Positions 1 to 6,182 of a stretch of 9,950 bases of DNA are shown here, in pieces; the stretch's first letter is position 1, and each line of letters opens with the position of its first letter. Source of the DNA: Motiliproteus sp047622605 (GTDB lineage: Bacteria; Pseudomonadota; Gammaproteobacteria; Pseudomonadales; Balneatricaceae); NCBI GenBank assembly GCA_047622605.1, contig JBLHND010000136.1, forward strand, positions 1-9,950, written 5' to 3'. Under the pieces are notes generated by a model, which was given only the letters and a program-made list of their open reading frames with translations, made no database searches and was not told the origin of the DNA. The position numbers were made by a program, and so were the translations under genes.

Positions 1-1
1 G

Positions 2-271
2 CTCTATGCCTTTACCAATCGCCACTACAACAAGATCAAGTGCCTGATGTGGGAGGACAATGGCTTCGTGCTTTATTACAAGTCGCTGGCCGAGGATAAG
101 TTTAAATGGCCGACCCGGTCAGATGACTTGCTGTCACTGACAGGAGAACAGATTAACTGGCTGCTTGATGGCTACGATATTAGCCTGCTCAAAGGGCACC
201 AAAAACAGCTATCAACTCAAGCCCTTACAGCGGTTTTCCTGCTGAGGAATTGCTGGCTGCATTGGCGCTGA
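2..271 (+). CDS. tnpB: IS66 family accessory protein TnpB (Orf2), C-terminal part, cut by window edge
   Basis: The reading frame enters from the left edge and ends in a stop at 269-271, so only about 89 C-terminal residues are visible. The stretch that begins FTNRHYNKIK, followed by an NGF-LYYK-L segment, a KWP motif and a SLTGEQINWLLDGYDI segment, is the recognisable end of IS66 Orf2 (TnpB). This small protein is required with TnpA and TnpC for transposition of IS66-type elements; its biochemical role is not well defined. The last ~20 residues after the LLKGH segment do not resemble the usual short TnpB tail. They overlap the tnpC reading frame in another phase, so the native stop may have been lost. 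The tnpC gene next to it is broken, so the element is probably dead. Family assignment is from remembered motifs and is fairly secure. Confidence 0.8.
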   Translation, partial: LYAFTNRHYNKIKCLMWEDNGFVLYYKSLAEDKFKWPTRSDDLLSLTGEQINWLLDGYDISLLKGHQKQLSTQALTAVFLLRNCWLHWR

Positions 272-1075
272 AAGAAGCAACGATTCAGGCGCAAAACGAC
301 AGGATTTCATCCCTCGATCAGACCATAGCCTCCAAAGACAACGCCATCCAGCAGCGTGATACCCGTATCCTACTGCTCGAAGAACTGCTGCGCCTCAAAA
401 AAGTCCAGCAGTTTGCGGCTAGCAGCGAGAAGCATGTTCACCAGATCCAGCTATTCGATGAAGCGGAAGTGGACACCGAGATCGAGGCGCTGTTGGAGCA
501 GCTACCAGAAGAGGCGGCGACTGCGCCCAAGGTCGCCAAAAAACGTCAGCGCGGCTTCTCTGACAACCTGGTACGCGAGCGCATTGAACTGACCCTCCGA
601 TGAGGAAAAAGTCGGTGCCAGCAAAGTTTTCTTCACCAAGGTCAAAGAAGAACTGCTCTTTATTCCGGCTCAGCTGAAAGTGCTGGAGATCTGGCAGGAA
701 AAGGCCGTGTTTGAGCAGCGCGGCCTCGACGTGATGGTTGCCGCGAAGCGGCCCATCCACCCGCTGGGTAAATGCATTGCCACCAGGGCACTGCTGGCTT
801 AAATCATTACCTCGAAATACGCAGATGGGTTGCCGCTGTACCGTCTGGAACAGATGCTGAAACGCTTGGGGCATGGTGTCGGGCGAACCAGCATGGCGCA
901 CTGGATTATCCGCCTTGAGGATGTCTTCAAACCGCTGATCACCCTAATTCTCGAAATTCAGAACAGCAGTGGCTATCTACAAGCGGACGAGACCCGGATC
1001 CAGGTCCGGAAAGAGGACGGCAAAACCGCTCAGTCAGATAAATGGATGCGGGTCACCCGCGGCGGTCCACCGCAG
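184..1075 (+). pseudogene. tnpC: IS66 family transposase TnpC, frameshifted, nonsense-mutated and 3'-truncated
   Basis: Two frames together give the first ~295 residues of an IS66 TnpC transposase, normally about 500 aa. The first frame (open from 184; only a TTG at 250 is available as a start) gives the N-terminal leucine-rich coiled coil, then an EKHVHQIQLFDEAE segment and a basic RERIELTL segment. It stops at 601-603. The protein continues one frame over from 599 with a DEEKVGASK segment, KEELLFIPAQLKVLE, AAKRPIHPLGKC and LLA; near 597 about two bases seem to be missing. An in-frame TAA at 800-802 replaces what is normally a Tyr codon before ITSKYADGLPLYR. The frame then continues through LQADETRIQV, which holds the first catalytic Asp of the DDE triad, to RGGPP near 1069. 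The rest of the catalytic domain and the right end of the element are missing. This is therefore an inactive remnant that cannot transpose by itself. Confidence 0.88.
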
Positions 1076-1111
1076 CAATCAACCGCAGCAATCAACCGCT
1101 GCAATCAACCG
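1075..1111. repeat. 13-bp tandem repeat, about 2.8 copies, at the IS66/crotonase junction
   Basis: Three near-identical units (1075-1087, 1088-1100, 1101-1111) share the core GCAATCAACCG and differ only at the last base of the unit. The third copy includes the stop codon of the minus-strand enoyl-CoA hydratase (TCA at 1105-1107). The first copy abuts the last recognisable tnpC codons. The repeat thus lies exactly at the boundary between transposon remnant and chromosomal gene. Slippage or repeated end-joining of the native gene end is a likely origin, but this is inference. Confidence 0.85.
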
Positions 1112-1908
1112 AAATTAGGCTTACGGTTCTCCAGAAACGCGGCCATCCCCTCGGCACGGTCAGGCGTCGAGAAGCTCAGGCCGAACAGATCGCTCTCCAT
1201 AATACAGGCCGTATCCAGATCCAGACCCTGGCCGCGCTGCACCAACTCCTTGGTGAGCTGGATCGCGGTACGACTCTTGCCAGCGATCATCTCTGCCAGC
1301 TCCAGCCCCCTGTCCCAGAGCTCTGACTGCGGGTAGACATGGTTAACTAACCCCCGCTGCAAGGCTTCAGCCGCCGACATCGTCCGACCGGTGACCAGCA
1401 ACTCCATCGCCATCGAGGTGCCGACGATACGCGTTAAACGCTGGGTGCCACCAAAGCCCGGAGTCACCCCCAGATTAACCTCCGGCTGGCCAAACTTGGC
1501 GTTATCGGCTGCCAGGATAAAGTCACTGCTCATCGCCAACTCACAGCCGCCCCCCAGGGCATAACCGTTAACCAGGGCGATCACCGGAATATTCAGGGTC
1601 TCCAGACGACGAAACAGATGCATGCCGTGCTCGGCAAACGCCTTGGCTTCGAGGGGGCTGAGATTGCTCATATGCGCAATGTCAGCGCCGGCAACGAAGG
1701 CTTTCTCACCGCTGCCGGTAATCAGCAACACACGGGCAGACGCATCGGCGATCACCAACGATATCGCCTGATTCATCTCCTCCAGCGTCTGAGCGTTGAG
1801 CGCATTCAACACCTTGGGGCGATTAATGGTCAGCCGGTAAATACCCGTCTTAATCTCTTCAAGCAAAATATTGTCAAACGTGGCCGTAGCTGCTTTGATT
1901 GAATCCAT
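1105..1908 (-). CDS. Enoyl-CoA hydratase/isomerase (crotonase) family protein
   Basis: This 267-aa protein is a full-length crotonase. It probably hydrates short-chain trans-2-enoyl-CoA (crotonyl-CoA type) to the L-3-hydroxyacyl-CoA in the cytoplasm. The first oxyanion-hole segment is FVAGADI (residues 71-77). The second is NGYALGGGCELAM (114-126), with oxyanion Gly120. The two catalytic glutamates are Glu123 and Glu143 (in FGQPEVNLG), 20 residues apart as in rat mitochondrial hydratase Glu144/Glu164, so the enzyme should be active as a hydratase. The start at 1908 is supported by GGAG (complement of 1916-1919), 7 nt ahead of the ATG. It lies 33 nt behind the 3-hydroxybutyryl-CoA dehydrogenase gene in the same direction, almost certainly one operon. 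Its stop codon sits inside the 13-bp tandem repeat, and no terminator is visible before the IS66 remnant. Substrate chain length cannot be read from sequence; a crt/fadB-like role is the best guess. Confidence 0.9.
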   Translation of the reverse strand: MDSIKAATATFDNILLEEIKTGIYRLTINRPKVLNALNAQTLEEMNQAISLVIADASARVLLITGSGEKAFVAGADIAHMSNLSPLEAKAFAEHGMHLFRRLETLNIPVIALVNGYALGGGCELAMSSDFILAADNAKFGQPEVNLGVTPGFGGTQRLTRIVGTSMAMELLVTGRTMSAAEALQRGLVNHVYPQSELWDRGLELAEMIAGKSRTAIQLTKELVQRGQGLDLDTACIMESDLFGLSFSTPDRAEGMAAFLENRKPNFG

Positions 1909-1941
1909 GAAACAACTCCATTTATACTCAGTTAGTTACCA

Positions 1942-2790
1942 TCAGTATTGAAAGAAACCGCGCCCGGACTTACGCCCCAGGTAACCGGCATCGACCATCT
2001 GCCTGAGTAACGGACAGGGACGGTATTTGGAGTCGCTGAAGCCGTCATGCAACACCTCCATAATACTCAGACAGGTATCCAGGCCGATCAGGTCCGCCAG
2101 CGCCAATGGTCCCATCGGGTGCCCCATCCCCAGCTTCATCACCGTATCTATCTCCTCGGCGCTGGCCAGACCCTCGTACAGGGTAAAGACCGCCTCGTTA
2201 ATCATCGGCATCAGGATACGATTGGCCACAAAGCCCGGCGCGTCCCTGACATCGACCGGTACCTTGCCCAACCGCCTGCCCAGTTCTGTTACTCGAGTAA
2301 AGACCGCATCCTCGGTCTGCAGTGCGCGAATCACCTCGACCAGCTTCATCACCGGTACCGGATTCATAAAGTGCATCCCTATCACCTTGCCCGGACGCCG
2401 GGTCACCGCAGCCAGACGGGTAATGGAGATCGACGAGGTATTGGTCGCCAGGATCGCCTCAGGCCGACAGACCGCATCGAGATCTTTAAAGATACTCTGC
2501 TTGATCGCCTCGACTTCGGTCGCCGCTTCGATGGCGATATCGACCCGTGCCAGTGACTCGGTCAAGGTGCTGATTTTAATCCGTCCGAATGCGCTGACAA
2601 GTTCTTCCGCGTTGATCTTCTCTTTGGCCCGCATCCGTTCCAGGCTGGCCCTGATCGCGGCCAGACCCCGCTCCAGCGCCACCTGATCCCGGTCGCACAA
2701 CGACACCTGTAAACCCGCTAGGGCACAAACCTGAGCAATACCGCCACCCATCTGCCCTGCGCCTACGACACCCACATGCTTAATATCCAT
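1942..2790 (-). CDS. 3-hydroxybutyryl-CoA dehydrogenase (3-hydroxyacyl-CoA dehydrogenase family)
   Basis: The 282-aa protein has the usual length of single-function Hbd/PaaH-type dehydrogenases. It oxidises or forms 3-hydroxyacyl-CoA with NAD(P), the step adjoining that of the crotonase encoded downstream. The Rossmann motif GAGQMG is at residues 10-15. The catalytic set is Ser119 (NTSS), His140 with Glu152 (GMHFMNPVPVMKLVEVI), and Asn190 (PGFVANRI), matching Ser/His/Asn of clostridial Hbd. The C-terminal helical domain contains GHPMGPLALADLIGLD, and the protein ends with the family's GRKSGRGFF signature. I start it at the ATG at 2790 (MDIKHVGVVG), preceded by GGAAGG. An upstream in-frame ATG at 2865 would add 25 residues unlike the family and would run through the promoter palindrome. 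The gene is first in the operon with the crotonase. A role in butyrate, polyhydroxybutyrate or fatty-acid degradation is likely, but the choice between them is open. Confidence 0.92.
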   Translation of the reverse strand: MDIKHVGVVGAGQMGGGIAQVCALAGLQVSLCDRDQVALERGLAAIRASLERMRAKEKINAEELVSAFGRIKISTLTESLARVDIAIEAATEVEAIKQSIFKDLDAVCRPEAILATNTSSISITRLAAVTRRPGKVIGMHFMNPVPVMKLVEVIRALQTEDAVFTRVTELGRRLGKVPVDVRDAPGFVANRILMPMINEAVFTLYEGLASAEEIDTVMKLGMGHPMGPLALADLIGLDTCLSIMEVLHDGFSDSKYRPCPLLRQMVDAGYLGRKSGRGFFQY

Positions 2791-2814
2791 CAATGCCTTC
2801 CGTCCATCTAATAA

Positions 2815-2853
2815 GTATAAACCCTTATACCATATTTTTTGTGCACTGCACAA
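2815..2853 (-). promoter_or_regulatory. Putative sigma70 promoter of the hbd-crotonase operon
   Basis: Read on the minus strand, TTGTGC (complement of 2848-2853) and TATAAG (complement of 2824-2829) are separated by 18 nt. They would start transcription about 27 nt before the dehydrogenase ATG. The -10 element lies within a 6-bp perfect inverted repeat: GTATAA at 2815-2820, a 4-nt loop, TTATAC at 2825-2830. The -35 hexamer is within the right arm of the larger palindrome at 2836-2856. The hexamers are only moderate matches, so this is a prediction. Confidence 0.5.
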
Positions 2854-2856
2854 AAA
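2836..2856. promoter_or_regulatory. Perfect 10+1+10 palindrome, putative repressor operator
   Basis: The left arm TTTTTGTGCA (2836-2845) and the right arm TGCACAAAAA (2847-2856) are exact reverse complements around a single C. The palindrome overlaps the predicted -35 region and spacer of the hbd promoter, the place where a dimeric repressor would block RNA polymerase. TGCA-N-TGCA half-sites recall those of regulators of polyhydroxyalkanoate or acyl-CoA metabolism, but I cannot identify the regulator from sequence. Confidence 0.6.
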
Positions 2857-2865
2857 TATAATCAA

Positions 2866-3222
2866 GACAGACGCCGAGGTCAGAAGCCACCAACTAAAAA
2901 TGACCCTAGGCTGGGATCAAATCCCAGTGCTAAATCCGACCAGTCCAAGGACGCGATCCAATCACCGTGAAAGAGTAAGTTGTTCTAGGCACGCGTGCAG
3001 GTACGCAAAGGGCAACGATAGCTGGGATTGCATTCGAGCCTACTTCGCCAATCTTTCACCAAGGTGTCCAAAAAAGCAGGTACGATATTAAACGAGATGA
3101 TTCGAATAGGGGGGGGTAGGGTTTGGTAGGGGTTTGTAACTAAGCGGCTGAAACAAGAAAATAAAAGGCGATAAATGCGAAGAGACGATATTTAACGAAA
3201 GGGAGAGGGGTAAAAATAGGAT
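2866..3222. other. Intergenic stretch without a convincing gene
   Basis: No reading frame here has a supported start, recognisable domain or ribosome binding site; a 63-codon plus-strand frame (2900-3091) looks random. What can be seen: a perfect 7-bp inverted repeat with a 3-nt loop (CTGGGAT at 2911-2917, ATCCCAG at 2921-2927) that superficially resembles a tRNA T-arm, and the G-run at 3109-3132. The part next to tRNA-Leu (about 3141-3222) is A-rich on the plus strand and shows no hairpin plus T-tract typical of an intrinsic terminator for the tRNA operon. Confidence 0.6.
3109..3132 (+). other. Putative G-quadruplex motif
   Basis: A run of eight G (3109-3116), then TA, GGG (3119-3121), TTTGGTA and GGGG (3129-3132) satisfies the usual G3+N1-7 pattern, with the long run supplying two tracts. 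The G-rich strand is the plus strand. The tRNA operon, transcribed leftward and ending at 3223, would use this strand as template if transcription runs on, giving a C-rich RNA and a G-rich template. Confidence 0.55.
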
Positions 3223-3308
3223 TGGTGCTCGGAGCGGGACTCGAACCCGCACATCCAGAAGATACGAGATTTTAAATCTCGGGTGTCTACCAATTCCACC
3301 ATCCGAGC
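3223..3308 (-). tRNA. leuZ: tRNA-Leu (anticodon UAA)
   Basis: The 86-nt minus-strand sequence folds as a class II tRNA. The acceptor GCTCGGA pairs with TCCGAGC, followed by discriminator A and an encoded CCA. The anticodon stem CGAGA/TCTCG encloses the loop TTTAAAA, giving anticodon TAA for the leucine codon UUA. The long variable arm and the T-arm GCGGGTTCGAGTCCCGC are clear. It is third in the Gly-Cys-Leu operon, the position of leuZ in E. coli; the symbol is by synteny. Confidence 0.96.
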
Positions 3309-3411
3309 GGTGGGTCTAGCCTGTAGGATATGCAAACTGTACGGAGAGTTTTAATCCGTGGGTCTATCGATGTTGCGACTTACGATGCTGCCACTGGGAC
3401 AACGTTTGAAA

Positions 3412-3485
3412 TGGAGGCTGGAGTCGGAATCGAACCGGCGTTAACGGAGTTGCAGTCCGCTGCATGACCACTCTGCCATCCAGCC
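3412..3485 (-). tRNA. cysT: tRNA-Cys (anticodon GCA)
   Basis: This 74-nt minus-strand tRNA has acceptor GGCTGGA paired with TCCAGCC, discriminator T and an encoded CCA. The anticodon loop CTGCAAC gives GCA, which reads cysteine codons. The T-arm is CCGGTTCGATTCCGA-like with one weak pair. It lies between tRNA-Gly (35 nt away) and tRNA-Leu (103 nt away), as cysT does in E. coli. Confidence 0.96.
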
Positions 3486-3502
3486 GGATGACACTTCAAA
3501 TA

Positions 3503-3523
3503 CCAATTCTTAACAAGAATTGG
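3503..3523 (-). repeat. Perfect 9-bp hairpin overlapping the CCA end of tRNA-Gly
   Basis: CCAATTCTT (3503-3511) and AAGAATTGG (3515-3523) are perfect reverse complements with a 3-nt loop. On the transcribed minus strand, the CCA of the tRNA-Gly 3' end is the first part of the stem. The hairpin therefore begins exactly within the mature 3' end and occupies much of the 35-nt Gly-Cys spacer. A role in 3' processing is possible but inferred. Confidence 0.75.
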
Positions 3524-3596
3524 AGCGGGAAACCGGATTCGAACCGGCGACCTCAACCTTGGCAAGGTTGCGCTCTACCAACTGAGCTATTCCCGC
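3521..3596 (-). tRNA. glyW: tRNA-Gly (anticodon GCC)
   Basis: This 76-nt minus-strand tRNA has acceptor GCGGGAA paired with TTCCCGC, discriminator T and an encoded CCA. The D-arm contains AGCTCAGTTGGTAGAGC. The anticodon loop TTGCCAA gives GCC, which reads GGC/GGU. The T-arm is CCGGTTCGAATCCGG. It is first in the operon, directly downstream of its promoter and of pgsA, as is glyW in E. coli. Confidence 0.97.
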
Positions 3597-3600
3597 ATCA

Positions 3601-3622
3601 CACTTGAGCCTGCGCTCGAGTG
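3601..3622 (-). repeat. Leader hairpin ahead of tRNA-Gly
   Basis: CACTTGAGC (3601-3609) and GCTCGAGTG (3614-3622) are complementary with a 4-nt loop, except for one pair that is T/G on the plus strand (C/A in the minus-strand transcript). With the -10 element at 3629-3634 the transcript should begin near 3622, so almost the whole leader before the RNase P cleavage site at 3596 would be this hairpin. Confidence 0.6.
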
Positions 3623-3628
3623 AGGCGT

Positions 3629-3656
3629 ATTATAAAGTGATGCCTTCGCATGTCAA
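3629..3656 (-). promoter_or_regulatory. Consensus sigma70 promoter of the tRNA operon
   Basis: On the minus strand TTGACA (complement of 3651-3656) and TATAAT (complement of 3629-3634) are both perfect consensus hexamers, with a 16-nt spacer. A fairly C-rich discriminator, ACGCCTC, follows the -10, as is common at stable-RNA promoters. It should drive the Gly-Cys-Leu tRNAs independently of pgsA, whose stop is about 60 nt upstream. Confidence 0.9.
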
Positions 3657-3668
3657 CAGCCAATGGCA

Positions 3669-3695
3669 CCTTGTTGCTCGCCAATTAAAACAAGG
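3669..3695. repeat. Inverted repeat between pgsA and the tRNA promoter
   Basis: CCTTGTT (3669-3675) and AACAAGG (3689-3695) form a perfect 7-bp stem with a 13-nt loop, 21 nt after the pgsA stop. No T-tract follows on the minus strand, so it is a weak terminator candidate at best. It might instead protect the pgsA mRNA 3' end. Confidence 0.4.
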
Positions 3696-3716
3696 CTCTA
3701 ACTGGCTAAAAATCGA

Positions 3717-4265
3717 TCACATATCGCGTACGAGATTGGTCCAGGAGGCCCTCAGGTAAATCCACATGGACCAGACCGTCAGCAACGCGGCGATGTAAAG
3801 CACCAGCATGGCGGCATTAGCGAGCCCGCTATGCGGCTCGGCCAGCAACAGGAAGAAGATCGCTGACATCTGAAAGCCGGTCTTGACCTTACCCAGCATC
3901 GACACAGACACGCTGCTGCGCTGACCTATCTCTGCCATCCATTCACGCAACGCCGAAATAACCAGCTCTCGACCGACGATAATCGCAGCCGTCAGGGTCA
4001 GGTAAATATCGGCGTAGCTTTCAACCAACATGATCAACGCTATGGCGACGGTTAACTTATCGGCAACAGGATCGAGGAAGGCACCGAAAGCCGTCGCCTG
4101 GTCGAGCTTACGGGCCAGATACCCATCGACCCAATCGGTGGCTGCGGCCAATGCAAACACGCCAGCAGCGGCTAGAGGACTCCACTGATAGGGCAGATAG
4201 AAGGCGAGAGCAAGACAAGGAATCAGCGCTATACGCAGCGTGGTAATGATATTCGGAATTTTCAT
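3717..4265 (-). CDS. pgsA: CDP-diacylglycerol--glycerol-3-phosphate 3-phosphatidyltransferase
   Basis: This inner-membrane enzyme transfers the phosphatidyl group of CDP-diacylglycerol to glycerol 3-phosphate. The product, phosphatidylglycerol phosphate, is the committed intermediate of phosphatidylglycerol and cardiolipin. The CDP-alcohol phosphotransferase motif is complete: Asp44, Asp47-Gly48, Ala51-Arg52, Gly61, Asp65 and Asp69, with the family spacing. Several hydrophobic membrane segments are visible (roughly 8-25, 31-43, 72-88, 90-105, 132-142 and 150-172). At 182 aa it matches the E. coli length, and the N-terminus MKIPNIITTLRI is family-like. No good Shine-Dalgarno precedes the ATG at 4265. 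The gene starts 42 nt after the uvrC stop, and coupled or read-through expression with uvrC is likely. The order uvrC-pgsA-tRNA is the enterobacterial one, which supports the assignment. Confidence 0.96.
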   Translation of the reverse strand: MKIPNIITTLRIALIPCLALAFYLPYQWSPLAAAGVFALAAATDWVDGYLARKLDQATAFGAFLDPVADKLTVAIALIMLVESYADIYLTLTAAIIVGRELVISALREWMAEIGQRSSVSVSMLGKVKTGFQMSAIFFLLLAEPHSGLANAAMLVLYIAALLTVWSMWIYLRASWTNLVRDM

Positions 4266-4280
4266 GTATGGTCTAGCGCC

Positions 4281-4295
4281 CCAGCGGCCCGCTGG
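4281..4295. repeat. 7+1+7 palindrome in the uvrC-pgsA gap
   Basis: CCAGCGG (4281-4287) and CCGCTGG (4289-4295) are exact reverse complements around one base. They lie in the 42-nt gap between uvrC and pgsA, 16 nt before the pgsA ATG. A G+C-rich hairpin there could influence pgsA translation or mRNA processing. There is no T-tract. Confidence 0.5.
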
Positions 4296-4307
4296 ATGCG
4301 GTTACCG

Positions 4308-6182
4308 TTACTCCTGATGAAGGTGACTGTAGATCTCTTCAGCCATTATCCGGCCAATGTTAGAGACTTTTGCAATTTCTTCAACACTGGCGCGCTGTAT
4401 TTCCTGTAAACCGCCGAAATGCTTTAATAATGTCTGGCGGCGTTTAGGCCCCACGCCCGGTAACTCCTCCAGTACGGAGCGCCCCCGGGTCTTTGCTCGC
4501 CGGGCTCTGTGACCGGCTATCGCGAATCGATGGGCCTCGTCGCGGATATGCTGCAACAGATGCAAGGCACCACTACCGGGATCCAGCACCCGTTCTCTGG
4601 TCCCCTGCTCGGTAACCAGGGTCTCGAAGCCGGCCTTGCGAGTCACACCCTTAGCGATACCTATGACGGTAATTTCATCGATCTGCAACTCTTCGAGTAC
4701 CTTTAATGCCTGAGTCACCTGCCCCTTACCCCCATCGACGACCAGGATATCCGGCAGCGTGGCGGCACTGCATTTGAGCCGTTTATAACGACGCTGCAAC
4801 GCTTCGTGCATCGCCTGGTAATCATCACCGGTGTCGGTCGTCTGGATATTAAAACGCCGATAGTCCTGCTTACGCGGACCCTGACTATCGAAGACCACGC
4901 AGGAGGCGACGGTGGCCTCGCCTGACGTATGGCTAATATCAAAACACTCCATTCGGCTTGGCAGTTGCTCCAGATTCAATACCTGCTGCAATTCGATCAG
5001 CCGTTTCTTCACATCCTGACGGCTCGAGACATAGCTATCGAGCTGCTGCTCCGCATTGGTCTGCGCCAGCTTGAGCCAGCTACTGCGCTGACCACGCACC
5101 CGATCGACCAACTCGACCTTCTTGCCTCGCAGCTGGGTCATGGCTTCACTCAACGCCTGCCGATCATCGCCCAGATGACTGAGGATCAGCAAGGGAGGCA
5201 CGGGGCGACCGGCACTTTGCAGGTAGTACTGGCCGACAAAACTGGCCAACAGCTCAGCCTCTTCGGTATCCAACCGTAATTTTGGATAATGACTCTTGCT
5301 ACCCACCACCCGGCCACCCTTGATAAACAGCTGATGGATACAGCCGAATCCCGCCTTGATGTTGCACGCCAGCACATCGGCATCACCGCCTTCGCCGCTA
5401 ATATGCTGCTGCTCCTGCACCTGCTGCAGACTGCTGATCTGATCTCGCAAGGCGGCGGCACGCTCGAACTCGAGAGACTCTGCGGCCAGTTCCATTTCCT
5501 GCGCCAGATCCTGATTGATCGATCGGTTCTTGCCCTCCAGAAACATCATTGCGCGGCGAATATCTTCGGCATAGCGCTCCGGGCTGATCAGCTCGACACA
5601 GGGTGCGCTACAGCGACCAATCTGATGCTGCAGACAGGGACGGGAGCGGTTCTTAAAAAAGGGCTCCTCGCATTGACGGATGCGAAAGATCTTCTGTAGT
5701 AGGTTCAGACTTTCCCGAACCGCGCCGCCGCTGGGAAAGGGTCCAAAATAACGCCCCTGCTTGCGGGTGTTGCCGCGCTGAAACTGAATAGCCGGGTACT
5801 GATGCTGACTGGAGATAAAGATATAGGGATAGGACTTATCATCACGCAGCAAAATATTGTAGGGCGGCCGCTGCTTCTTGATCAGGTTCTGCTCCAGCAG
5901 CAGCGCCTCGGTCTCGCTACCGGTAACGGTTAACCCGATAGAGGCGATCTTTTGCACCAGGGCCTGCGTCTTGACCGGTAGCCCTGTGGCACGAAAGTAA
6001 CTGGCCAGGCGTTTCTTCAGATTCTTAGCCTTACCGACATAGAGGATCTGACCCGCCGCGTTGTACATCTGATAAACGCCCGGGCGCTGAGTGGCATTGG
6101 CCAGAAAAGCGGCAGCATCGAAAGCACCGGTCGCATCAATGGCTCCGGCAGTATCGAACGTCAAAACCTGGGTGGCATCCAT
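4308..6182 (-). CDS. uvrC: UvrABC excinuclease subunit C
   Basis: UvrC makes both incisions around a DNA lesion after UvrA/UvrB damage recognition. Domains in order: a GIY-YIG nuclease for the 3' cut (residues about 33-112) with GVY at 35-37, YVG at 48-50, Arg58 and Glu97; a cysteine cluster Cys171/183/191/195 with the 12-8-4 spacing of the [4Fe-4S] site reported for E. coli UvrC; the UvrB-binding UVR helical hairpin (about 222-257); the RNase H-like 5'-cut domain with Asp415 (ECFDIS), Asp483 (VVDGG) and His551 (DEAHRFA), matching E. coli Asp399/Asp466/His538; and a tandem helix-hairpin-helix DNA-binding end (about 570-620, PGVGPKRR). Length is 624 aa against 610 in E. coli; most of the excess is an Ala/Asp-rich N-terminal extension. 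The Shine-Dalgarno before the ATG is weak, so a TTG seven codons in cannot be excluded. There is no uvrY/gacA gene ahead of it. Confidence 0.97.
   Translation of the reverse strand: MDATQVLTFDTAGAIDATGAFDAAAFLANATQRPGVYQMYNAAGQILYVGKAKNLKKRLASYFRATGLPVKTQALVQKIASIGLTVTGSETEALLLEQNLIKKQRPPYNILLRDDKSYPYIFISSQHQYPAIQFQRGNTRKQGRYFGPFPSGGAVRESLNLLQKIFRIRQCEEPFFKNRSRPCLQHQIGRCSAPCVELISPERYAEDIRRAMMFLEGKNRSINQDLAQEMELAAESLEFERAAALRDQISSLQQVQEQQHISGEGGDADVLACNIKAGFGCIHQLFIKGGRVVGSKSHYPKLRLDTEEAELLASFVGQYYLQSAGRPVPPLLILSHLGDDRQALSEAMTQLRGKKVELVDRVRGQRSSWLKLAQTNAEQQLDSYVSSRQDVKKRLIELQQVLNLEQLPSRMECFDISHTSGEATVASCVVFDSQGPRKQDYRRFNIQTTDTGDDYQAMHEALQRRYKRLKCSAATLPDILVVDGGKGQVTQALKVLEELQIDEITVIGIAKGVTRKAGFETLVTEQGTRERVLDPGSGALHLLQHIRDEAHRFAIAGHRARRAKTRGRSVLEELPGVGPKRRQTLLKHFGGLQEIQRASVEEIAKVSNIGRIMAEEIYSHLHQE

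Noticed and set aside
419..901. Minus-strand frame opposite the tnpC pseudogene
   Set aside because: Shadow of the decayed transposase, without a start signal.
1075..1111. Short tandem repeat considered as a CRISPR remnant
   Set aside because: The 13-bp units are contiguous with no spacers, so it is not an array.
2027..2686. Plus-strand reading frames opposite the 3-hydroxybutyryl-CoA dehydrogenase
   Set aside because: Antisense shadows of a full-length conserved gene.
2911..2942. T-arm-like hairpin followed by a CCA, resembling the 3' end of a tRNA
   Set aside because: The stem and a TCAAAT-like loop fit a T-arm, but the distance to the CCA is too long for an acceptor arm and no D-arm or anticodon arm lies upstream. 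I treat it as a chance inverted repeat.
2900..3091. 63-codon plus-strand reading frame
   Set aside because: No ribosome site, no recognisable motif, composition looks random.
3380..3565. 61-codon minus-strand frame across two tRNAs
   Set aside because: It is translated from tRNA-Cys and tRNA-Gly sequence and is not a protein gene.
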